Assembly (NCBI GenBank): GCA_030549175.1
Contig: JAUKUA010000003.1
Coordinates: 2,294,001-2,358,000, forward strand
Reading direction: 5' to 3'
DNA from: Lasiosphaeris hirsuta
Lineage: Eukaryota; Ascomycota; Sordariomycetes; Sordariales; Lasiosphaeriaceae
DNA: 64,000 bases
The notes beneath the pieces are model-generated. The model was given only the letters and a program-made list of their open reading frames with translations. It made no database searches and had not been told where the DNA came from. The translations under genes were made by a program, and so were the position numbers. Shown here piece by piece: positions 22,889 through 31,800 of the stretch. Numbering within the stretch: position 1 is the first letter of the stretch; each line of letters starts with the position of its first letter.

Positions 22889-23474
22889 TCAATGCCCAGC
22901 TCCTCCCAGACAGCATATCACGAATAGCCATCTAGGCGGTGCGTGACGGAGAAGCTATGGAAAAACAAGGGACTGTATTGCGTTGTCAAACAAAAGATAT
23001 GTGGTGAGAATCGAATTAATGACGTTATGTTGTGCCGGTTGATGATGAAAAATGCCGATGGTGTCCCCCTTTTCACTCCCACCGTCTGCTCATCTTCTCG
23101 TAGCCCAGAGAGGAAACAGGCGCGAGTGGGGTGGACTTCTGGCGAAATGAGAGGCTCCCGAGTGGTGTTGTTGTTGCTGCTGGCGTGGCGGCCGGGAGGC
23201 GGAAAAAATCTATACATTTTGCTCCGAGGGGGTCGGGCTGAGAGAGTGAGAGATCGTTGTAGTTGGCTGATCTAAGTCCCTTGAGAGTGCAGTGGGGACA
23301 GGTTGATCCCCCAATTGGGGAAGTCGGACATGAGAGAGAGAGGAGTAAAGATGTGTAGATTCCGCTGTCGCATTGAACTCGTTTCGCCGGGCCTCCGGAA
23401 GTCACTTACATGACAACGCAGTAGGAGGTGAACTCGGTCTGGGGGACCTTGACGATGGCGGCGTTAGAAGGCAT
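22889..23474 (-). CDS. Candidate split gene for a 35-residue membrane microprotein
   Basis: Minus-strand ATG at 23474 opens a 65-nt exon reading MPSNAAIVKVPQTEFTSYCV, ending exactly at a strong donor (GTAAGT at 23409). If spliced to an acceptor CCTAG at 22932, the frame continues with IWLFVICCLGGAGH and TGA at 22889-22891. That gives 35 residues with one hydrophobic segment of about 17 residues at the C-terminus. The predicted intron is long for this genome (478 nt), and its branch site (TTTGAC about 45 nt before the acceptor) is only fair, so the second exon is uncertain. A nearer acceptor would give a low-complexity tail that looks less like protein. No named family recognised. The Kozak context (AACATGCC) and clean donor support expression. 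RNA-seq junction reads would settle it. Confidence 0.4.
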
Positions 23475-23806
23475 GTTGAAGGTTGGTGGGGTTGGTGGAT
23501 GAAGTGAAGTGAAGTTGTGATTGAATGTGTGGTTATGAGGAAAAGAATACCATGGACTGGGAGGAGGGAAGTCGGGTTCTTATACTTTTTCGTTGCTCAA
23601 TTCCTCCCCTACACTTTCCATGTCATGGCGATGTCTCCTGCCCCGACTTCCCTCCTCGCTCGGAGCCGAGTAAAGAAAACGGCCACAAGCTGCCAGCCCA
23701 AGACGAAGATCCTTTCACTTGCACTAGACCCCGGAGGGTCCGAAAACCATTGACGAGAACAAACACACCGAAGTAGACTAAGCTATGTTTGTAGTGTCGA
23801 GTCCAG

Positions 23807-23836
23807 CTTAATATTGTCACCCTTAATATTGTTCTC
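23807..23836. repeat. Tandem pair of a 15-bp TTAATATTGTT motif
   Basis: CTTAATATTGTCACC (23807-23821) is followed directly by CTTAATATTGTTCTC (23822-23836). A second pair lies at 24074-24105. Confidence 0.75.
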
Positions 23837-24073
23837 GGTCGAACAAGGGGTGGCTTTGACAACAATTGTCGATATAGCAAGGGGAAAACCGCCACACGTG
23901 GAAGATGCACGTCCGGATCTTGAGGCATCCGACTTCTCGAAGTTGTTTGCTTTGTGAATAAAACAGATTCCTGATTTTGCACCCGTCTAGTCTTGCCTCG
24001 AACTAGGGTGTACGTGGTGATTCTGTGTCGGGGGCGGCCCCCAGATACTTGTGAGGCGACTTAGTGGCCGGCC

Positions 24074-24105
24074 CTTAGTATTGTTCCCCCTTAATATTGT
24101 TCTCC
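24074..24105. repeat. Second tandem pair of the TTAATATTGTT motif
   Basis: CTTAGTATTGTTCCCC (24074-24089) is followed by CTTAATATTGTTCTCC (24090-24105). It repeats the pair at 23807-23836 about 265 bp away. Confidence 0.75.
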
Positions 24106-24346
24106 CAGATCCCCAACCTCCTGACCCCAAAACAGCAAAAACAACGCAAACCAGCAAGATTCGGTATTTACATGGGTTATCCGGATCCAAGGTCTTCCGG
24201 TGCCTCAAATAATATGACAAAAGGACAGTCGGATCATTCCATGTCGTAAAAGCCAGCATCATGGCTAGAATCAGCTCCAGGGAGGGATCGACGCCCTGGT
24301 TAAAGGCCTTTCTTTTCGGTCAGGCCGTGAATAGGACTCCGTCGGC

Positions 24347-24944
24347 TTAGAATCGAGAGAAAGGGAGCCTAATGCCATGTCAGAAGGACACCCACACCAC
24401 CAGTCAGGATTTCAACATACCACTTGCCCCTGAGGGTGATGACTGCCCATGTGCTGCCGTCAGCCTCAACCTCCTTCTCTACCTTGGTGGTGAAGCAGAT
24501 AGCGCTCATGATGCCGTCGCCAAATTTCTCGTTGAAGATTGCCTTGTATGCGTAACCGTAATTCTGTACAATTTCGTACAGTCGGTAGATAAGCGGCTCA
24601 ACAGGGGGCATAGGGCCAGCCCTTCCACGGTCGGGGAATCCCATCATCTGGGCGGCGATAGACTCCTTGGGCACATCGAGGAGAGCCGAAAGCTTCTCCA
24701 CATCCTCGGCCGACGCTTGAGACTGTCCATAGAACAAAGCGGCAACAGCAACCTCCTCACGACCGAGATGTTGAGCAATGGCATCAAAGGTGAGCCCCTT
24801 TTCCGTCTTGGCGTCGAAGAGGGACTTGGAGTACGCCGGCAGCCGGTCGACGATAGAACTCTGTGTACGCATTAGATCCCGGTCTTCAAAATTGGTTGTG
24901 TTTGGTCTCACATCAAGAGTAGCGAGTCTCTGTTGTTGGGCCAT
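24347..24944 (-). CDS. cyn1: Cyanate hydratase (cyanase)
   Basis: Catalyses the bicarbonate-dependent conversion of cyanate to carbamate and CO2, releasing ammonia; it detoxifies cyanate and supplies nitrogen. Exons are 24421-24944 and a tiny 22-nt last exon 24347-24368. The 52-nt intron (donor GTATGTT at 24420, branch CTGAC, acceptor TTAG at 24369) turns a read-through tail into WLPFSRF, the conserved family C-terminus. The product is 181 residues, with an N-terminal extension of about 25 residues over E. coli CynS. The N-terminal part is a helix-turn-helix-like domain ([22 protein letters not shown]). Catalytic residues are present and in register with E. coli Arg96, Glu99 and Ser122: Arg121 and Glu124 (YRLYEI) and Ser147 (GIMSAI). 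Cytosolic homodecamer in known members. Confidence 0.94.
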
Positions 24945-25420
24945 TTCAGAGTTGTGATGTTGTACGTAAGGGGTAAAGAATGTTCAAATGTTGTCAAGAT
25001 GGGTATAGATACAAATCAAGTCAATAAGTGCTTGCATGAAATTCGCCATTGATAAGTGCAGGATATGCGCACATTTATACCGACTGCCCGGACCCTCACT
25101 GTTACTGCTGACCTGCGAGACGTCATGATTGTTGACCCCGCGCCCGGTTGAAATTGAGCCCCCCCCCCCCCCGCAGGAGCAGACTCGGAGACTCGGCAAC
25201 ATGCAGCGGGTCCAACGAAGTAGTATGAGGAGTCGGGAATCGGAAAGGCAAGCAGCTGTGTTTTCTGTGTGTCATTGAATCTCCGCGGCCTACAGTGCCA
25301 GGTCCGCCGCTGGCCGGCGGCAACACCCTTGTTGGCTCGGGCTAAAGCCGGAGACTCTGCCACCCGCAAAGTCACCCGCCAACCGTGTTATGGAATTCTT
25401 GTTAATCTAATGCATCCTCG
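24945..25420. other. Cyanase promoter region with a 14-C run
   Basis: Lies upstream of the minus-strand cyanase gene and downstream of the AIM6-like gene. It contains an uninterrupted run of 14 C at 25159-25172. No gene seen. Confidence 0.5.
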
Positions 25421-26596
25421 TCAAAATGATTTGGGTTTTGTCCAGTCTCCTTTTGTAGCCCCATCAAGGTCGTCAACATTCAGCATATCGACACCCTCCT
25501 GCATCAATACTTCCCACACCCGATTCCTGGTATGGATCGGCCAAGGCGGCAATTCCCAATATCGTGCCTTGAGACCTCTTCGGTGTGCTTCCTGCAAATG
25601 CTTCCTGATCTTCGCAAGCTGGTCGTCATTCGGACCTCCTCTAAACCACACATTCCCGATTGACGCCCATAACGATGTACTGGCATAGTACGAGTTTATC
25701 GAATCAAATGTGGAATTATCGAGATGATCAAGAGGCGCATCGAAGAAGGTATCCCGGTAGGTCGAATTCGCAATGATCTGATCAAAGGGAGTGTTTCCCG
25801 TCCCAACAACAGTTATGGGGCCATGATGAATATCGCCGTCTTGGACATAAGTGAGCCAGCCTCTCTCACGCAGAGGGTCGAGTTGCTTCAGTACTAAAGG
25901 CCACGTCTCCGCGCCATTGGTCTTGAGATCAACTAGTAAGACCAGCGTCTGATCCGGATCCGTGTCGAAGACGCCCCGCCTCTTCGCGTTGTAGTACTCG
26001 GTGGAGGGATTCTGCCGTTCAAGAATCTTGACCAAAGGATTGACGTAGAGACTTAAGAAAGTGCGGTTGGGCTGCAGGGCTGCAGTGTCATGGCCGACGA
26101 GCAAGTCTTGCTTTCGCAGCCAAACGTCGGCCTCGACTCCGGTACAACCTGCGTAAACGGCCGAGAACAGAGGTACTTTGCGCCAATAATCATTGTGGGA
26201 ATGACATGCGACAGGGATGACGTCTCTCAAAAAATCAGTCGGATACCACGCAATATCCTCAGTGCCCGTCCCAGGTTCACCCCATTTCGCCAAGGGGTCT
26301 TCATCGCCACTGTTCCTTTCAGCGTGACAATTACCTAGAATATTGCGATGTATATATGGGCCAATTCCCAACCCAAGTAGAAGAGCCCTGTCCGGGTTAG
26401 CAGTTGATCTGAGCAGTGAACCGATGCTCTCATACAAGACCGTCAAGCTGAATACTGTTGCACACGAATAGAGCCGTGCTGCTTGTTGCGCATCTCGGGG
26501 TCCAGTTATGGAAATGTCTCCATCTTCGAGGTTGTTTGGAACTGGGGCGTAGGCATTTTTCTTGACCAACAGGGACTTGGTTTCGCCCCGAGGCAT
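25421..26596 (-). CDS. AIM6-like protein (PLC-like phosphodiesterase fold)
   Basis: Resembles yeast Aim6 (altered inheritance of mitochondria 6), a fungal family with a PLC-like phosphodiesterase TIM-barrel; the substrate is not established. The Met at 26596 (MPRGETKSLLVKKNAY) gives 391 residues. The frame is open to another Met at 26806 (461 residues), and the upstream part looks less conserved. An N-terminal hydrophobic segment suggests a membrane anchor. The catalytic-domain signature follows: VACHSHNDYWRKVPLFSA, then GCTGVEADVWL and LLVGHD. These supply the HxxN/D and ExD metal- and acid-base-type residues of glycerophosphodiester phosphodiesterase-like enzymes. Later blocks include LVLLVDLKTNG, GPITVVGTGN and a C-terminal GVDMLNVDDLDG. 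No intron is needed. Divergent from the gene at 27223. Confidence 0.8.
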   Translation of the reverse strand: MPRGETKSLLVKKNAYAPVPNNLEDGDISITGPRDAQQAARLYSCATVFSLTVLYESIGSLLRSTANPDRALLLGLGIGPYIHRNILGNCHAERNSGDEDPLAKWGEPGTGTEDIAWYPTDFLRDVIPVACHSHNDYWRKVPLFSAVYAGCTGVEADVWLRKQDLLVGHDTAALQPNRTFLSLYVNPLVKILERQNPSTEYYNAKRRGVFDTDPDQTLVLLVDLKTNGAETWPLVLKQLDPLRERGWLTYVQDGDIHHGPITVVGTGNTPFDQIIANSTYRDTFFDAPLDHLDNSTFDSINSYYASTSLWASIGNVWFRGGPNDDQLAKIRKHLQEAHRRGLKARYWELPPWPIHTRNRVWEVLMQEGVDMLNVDDLDGATKGDWTKPKSF

Positions 26597-27222
26597 AATA
26601 TACCGAAGAGCTGATAGGAAGCGGGAAGGGCGGGCTTCGCTTTCAAAGTGGGATGTGCTGGTAAATGTTGAAGAAAGTATAGGCAAGAGCGGAATCTGGG
26701 CAAGATCGCTAGGGTCTGGGCGACACACAGACGCTCCAGCAAGCGGCGGCATTGGATCTTGTCTCTCTCGTCTGGGAGCTTGACTAAGCGCTGCAGAGGA
26801 AACCAAAGACTCGAGTGACTGGAGGTCGTGGACAGTTTATATTGCCGCCCTCATCTGGATGTCCACTCAAAGAGTCGGTTTTTTCATTGAGAAAGAATAG
26901 AAAGAGAGCATGAGCCATCGTCGGGTGTCATGATGGTAAGCAATTGACAGCACGAGGTCCCGCGCTGTCTCATAGCGTCGCCCATCGCAATTGGAAAGTA
27001 TGGCCAATCAAGCTCCATAATGAGTCCCCGTGAATTGGCAGTGGATCGCATGTGCATGTGACCCGTGTTTGCCCAAGCCAAGCCCATGCCAGCAAGTCGC
27101 ATTCCGTCGTTATCTTATCGTATCTGTGGGGATTTTTTTGTCCTCGGAGACAACCGCCCTTTCTCAAGCTGCATCGTCGCGGAAGACTTCGACTGGGCCC
27201 CCTTCCCAGCTGACACCTCACA
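26597..27222. promoter_or_regulatory. Divergent promoter region
   Basis: A 626-bp spacer between two divergently transcribed genes (AIM6-like on minus, lysine-rich protein on plus), so it should hold both promoters. Part may instead code for the longer AIM6-like N-terminus (to 26806). No specific factor site is claimed. Confidence 0.5.
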
Positions 27223-28285
27223 ATGCCTCACAAACATACCCGAAAGGGCAAAGATCTGTCAACGCAAGAATTGTTTTCCCTGTGTTTACCACAAGTCCCC
27301 TTTCTAATCTTCACACAGGTTTGACCTCCCCCCAACGCAAATCGCAAAGCCGTTACCGGTAACGTCCATCTCCAAGAAGAACGGACCGCCGCCGCCGAAG
27401 AAAAAGGGAAAAGATCAGAACAATAGCAACAGCAGCGATGACCCGAAAAAGAATAGCAAGAGGAAACGGGGCGGTGGCGTAGGCGAAGACGTTCCGCGGG
27501 CCTTCAAGCGGCTGATGGCGTTTGCTGGCGGGCAGCCTACAAGATCAGGCCTCGACAATGGCGACGGCACGAAGAAGAAGGCCAAGGGTAGCAAGGCTAT
27601 CAAAGCACCCCCACCTCCCAAAATCGAGCCGCAGGCTGAGCCAAACCCGGATCTGAAGATTCGCCCAGGCGAGCGCCTCTTCGAGTTTAGCCAGCGTGTG
27701 GACGCAGCCCTACCACTGGCCGGAATGGTCAACAAGATGACCAAAGACGGAAAGGATCCGCTTGGACTGAAGGTCAAGAGGACCAAGAAGGAGCGGAAGA
27801 TGCACAAGCTGTACGACGAGTGGAGGGAGGAGGACCGGAAAGTCAAGGAGAAGAGGGAAGAGGAGAGGGAGCTGGCAGAGGAAGAGGAGATGGTGGACGA
27901 CGGTACAAAAGTCACATGGAAGCTGGATAACGAGGAACAAACCGCTAAGGGCAAGAAGAAGAAGAAGGGAAAGAGGATGAAGTTGATCGGTGAAGACGGT
28001 GGCAAGGAGGAAGATCCCTGGCTGGAAATCATCAAGAAGCGGGGGGAGGCCAAGGTTGGCATCCACGAGGTTGCAAAGGCGCCCCCAGAGCTGGTAAAGA
28101 TGACGAGGAAGAAGCTTCTGGTTCATGGTGCCGCGGTCGATGTTGAGAACATTCCCAAGGCTGCGGGCAGCTTGCGACAGCGTGAGGAGCTCCAGGTTAT
28201 CCGGGATGATGTTGTGGCCGAATATCGGAAGCTGATGAGTGAGAGGAGGCAAGTGAAGGCCCCAGTAGCAGGTGTTCCTAGCTAG
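27223..28285 (+). CDS. Lysine-rich, probably nucleolar protein (CCDC137-like?)
   Basis: Conserved fungal basic protein of about 333 residues. The start is MPHKHTRKGKD (ATG 27223). The first exon is very short, and an intron brings in DLPPTQIAKPLPVTS. Two donors keep the same phase with acceptor CACAG at 27318: GTCAAC at 27258 (61-nt intron) or GTGTTT at 27282 (only 37 nt). The longer intron is preferred, with branch CTAAT. After a Lys/Ser-rich stretch comes PRAFKRLMAFAGG, then IRPGERLFEFSQRVDAALPL, a conserved motif. A highly charged predicted coiled coil follows (about residues 165-205, rich in KKERK/EERE), then KKKKKGKRMK and EDPWLEII. Many fungal genomes list this family as hypothetical or, probably wrongly, as urease accessory protein. 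Resemblance to CCDC137 is tentative. Basic content suggests a nucleolar location. Confidence 0.75.
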
Positions 28286-28830
28286 GCTGCCATGGGTAAA
28301 ATATGGACATGGCTGTGCAATGTTCTTGCATTGACAGGCTTGAATGCATCTGAATGTGTTAGATTGCACTATTGATTGCTATTGTCCCCTTCATGGGGAT
28401 GCATTGTTGACAGGACCATCGCCAAATTCGGGTGTGACATGAAACTCGAACAATAACCTCGCTGCACCTAACCTTATCCACCCGAACCCAAGCCAACCTA
28501 TTTTTCGGTCAACAGCAGCCCGAGGAAAAACTTTAAATCATACCCGATTACTGTCCTGATAAGACTTCACCCGATTCCTCGACTCAAGATCAACCTTGTG
28601 CGAGCCTCAGGTATAGTGCATTTTTGCTGACCTCCCACCCCACCTTTTTGGCTCAGCGACTCTCTGCCCCTCCATCCCTTCACCCCTCCAACAAATTTCA
28701 TGCCCACTCTGCACCAAACGTCGTCCTCCCTTCCACACTACTACCACGAGAGCTCAGGTTCATTCCCAATCACGATTTGCAACCATCGAAATTTTATACA
28801 TCTGAGAATGCGTCGAGAAGAAGCACCAAA
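28286..28830. other. Intergenic region, promoter of the TFIIIC subunit gene
   Basis: No gene supported. The C/T-rich stretch at 28620-28740 followed by a short leader is consistent with a transcription start region for the gene at 28831. Confidence 0.5.
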
Positions 28831-31800
28831 ATGAGCGGAGCTGACCTCGAGGCCCTGCTCGAGGGTCTCATCCACGAGATCGCATATTCTGGGGAAAAAG
28901 GTGAGTCGACGCATGCTCCCTGCCACCCGCCCTGGCTTCCACCCTTCTCTCTCACTGGGCTGGGATCTGCAAATTCTGGCCTCCAAGAAACCCACACGTG
29001 ACCTTCAGTATCACATAATTTACAAATTCATGATGCTGATTTTGTTCAATTCAAAGGCGTACCAGTTACCGCGCTATTGCGGATTGTTCGCCAGTATCAC
29101 ACGAGCCTTAGCAACACCCAAAATGCGGTTTTCCAGGGCGGTGCTGCCGCCGCCCAGAGCTCTGGGAGCCCTCAGGGGCAGGGGGCTGATCAGCATATCA
29201 GCCTCGAGACTCCTCTTTCTGCTGCTGAAATGATTTCGGCCCGCTGGGCTTGGGACTGGCTGAGAACCCGTCCGCAAATTCTCATCAACGCTGACCAAAG
29301 ATGGAACCGGCTCACACTGGACGAGGTTCTCGCCCTTCCGGAGCCAGTAGAAACACCAACCAACCCTGCGGGTGCTGAAGAGAATGCCGAGACTAAGAAA
29401 GCACCGGCAGGTGCTGCGGCGAAGCCATATGATAGAGGCAAAGAGAAAAAGTCAAAAAGGGCACTCACCACAAGGCCAAGAATCCATCCTTCCGACGATC
29501 TTGTCTGGCAGACTCTAACCCGTCATGGTGTCGACTACAAACGCGTGCCCGTCCTTGAATGGAAGTGCTTACTGGGCATAGCCTCGGTTCGAGGCGAGGG
29601 CATCCTCCAGAGCGATCTGCGGCGGCTGGTCGACCAAGACAAGCGCTCTCTTCCCAAGCGGACAGATTCTCTCGCCAGGAAAGGCTACATCGCAAAAAGA
29701 ACGATTGTTGCTAAGAAAATGAAGACCAGCAAACTTTGGCTAATCGACTTTGCTCCGCCAGTACCAGAAGATGAGGAGGGCGGCCTCGATTTATCACCCG
29801 AGATGTTGGTCAAAGACCTGGAGCCTGTAGCCTGGCATGTCCGGTGGACTGCGGGCAATGTCGATGTCGAAGCACATGCCAGAACCCTTGTCGGTATTGT
29901 CAGGGCCTGGGGCGTTATCCGCTATTGTGATCTGAGAGCAAAAATGGGGGTTATGGGCAAGCCATGGCAGATGAAAACGCTAGCGAAGAGTGCCCAACGC
30001 TTTGTTGATATGGGTGTGCTGAAATACACAGCCGCTGCATTTCCGGGTGCCCGCAAGATCTTCAAGGACTGTTTGAAGTTCATGAGGGATCCTCGGAGTG
30101 AGGAGTGGGAGAAATTTTTGGCGACTGGGAAAAAGACCTCTCAGTATTCCAACACAAGCCAAGGTCGAGCACCGAAGCCGAATGCTCTTGCGCTCTACGG
30201 AAAATCAGGAAAACCAGGGAAGTCTGGGAAGTCCGCAAAGTCTGGAAAAGGCCAGGGTAGAAAACGAAAGGGCCGGCTTGACGCAACACGCATATCACCT
30301 GGCTGGACGCCTGAGAAACCTTTCGCCCAAAATGTCTTTGAGGTGATAAAAAGTGCTGGGCCAGAAGGAGCCTCCAATCCCCAGGTCAGCGTCGCGACCG
30401 TTGGATATGGGTTCCGCAGACACATGGCAAGCCACTTGACCAAGTTGGCAGAAACACAGCAACCACCACACCTTAAGAAATTCCAAGTCGAGAGCAAGCT
30501 TGTGCGCAAAGGAAAGACGTCTGCCTACATGTTCTCAGTGCCAGAAACTGAGAGCGCGGCCACCCAAGGATTAAGTACTGAAGCCGACAGTCAACCAACA
30601 AATGCCTCTGGCCAGCCTAACAAACAGCCAAGCACAACTGGAGCAGATGCCTTCGGCTTTGGGCCGATTCGGTCTCGGGCCTTTCCCCATGGGCAAGCTC
30701 TTTCCCTGTCACAGCTCAATAACTCGGCGAGAAGACACCACCCGCTTTCACGACGAAAAGGCCAACTCATTGCTCAGGCGGAAAGGATGGCCGGAGCTCG
30801 TGCTTCCCAAAGTGCCACAGTCGAACCTACTCCAGCTCCAGAGGCAGCTGCAGAGATGCCACAACAAAAGGCTGATACCGTCGGAGAGAAGAGATATAGG
30901 AAACGGCCCTTTGAGCAGGTGGAGGAAAGTGACCCTTCGAGCCTAGTTGCGTCTGAGAATGCCAGCTCCGAGGCTGGTCCGTCCAGCGTCTTCATCGGAG
31001 TTTCTCGAGACCTAGACGATGCGGCAGAGGGTAAAGTCAAAAGCAAATCACTCATCATCACTATTCGTTCAGAAAAGCTGAAAGGTGTTAATTTCTTGGG
31101 ACCCGAAAGTGTTGCTACAACACACTTTACCGCGGCCAATAGAAATACACCAGACAGTGCAACAGTAAACCTGCCGGGACCCGGTAGTAACTTTGCTCCT
31201 GGTGAAGTACACCCCGAAAACATGTTCTTGGACGTACGTTATAACGGCATCTCTGGGAAGCTACAACTTAACCATGCGGAACGGGCCCTTTCTTTACTCA
31301 GAACTTCCGGGAGAGCAAGCAAGGAACCGCTCACAATCCACATCAACGAAACTCTCGATGATTCATTGATAAGGGATGTCCCAGGTTGCGATGACAAAAG
31401 CTTAGTTCTCGTCACAAAAGCCACTGAAAATGATAGCCCGTCTTGGACCTACGTGTTCATAGTTGGTGACGATGCCGATAGTCAAAGCAAGGCGATCTTG
31501 ATCCGGGACGAGATTATCAGGCTCAAAGAAAAGCCGGCAACCGTTGAGACCGCTCAGGGAGAGCCATCTACTCCTGAGGATGTGGATGAAGAGGCTCCGC
31601 CACCCATGTCTGGATCCACCCGTGGTCGCGGGCACGGTCGTGGTGGGCGTGGCGGACGCGGTGGTCGCGGTGGTGCTAGAGGCCGGGGCCGGAGAGGGCA
31701 ACCAGCAGCGGGGCCAAGAACGTTCAAGTGTGAGAAGTGTGGTGGCACTTGGAAGAACGACATCGGGCTCAAGTACCATTTGAATAAGGCTCAGACCCCG

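Larger units (their letters stand above)
23475..24346. other. Intergenic region between candidate microprotein gene and cyanase
   Basis: No gene supported. Holds GAAGT repeats near 23503, and two pairs of a 15-16 bp motif (see the repeat entries at 23807 and 24074). Confidence 0.5.

Noticed and set aside
27415..28062. 215-codon minus-strand open frame rich in Ser/Leu/Phe, looks membrane-like
   Set aside because: Mirror image of the Lys/Glu-rich coiled coil on the plus strand; hydrophobicity is an artefact.
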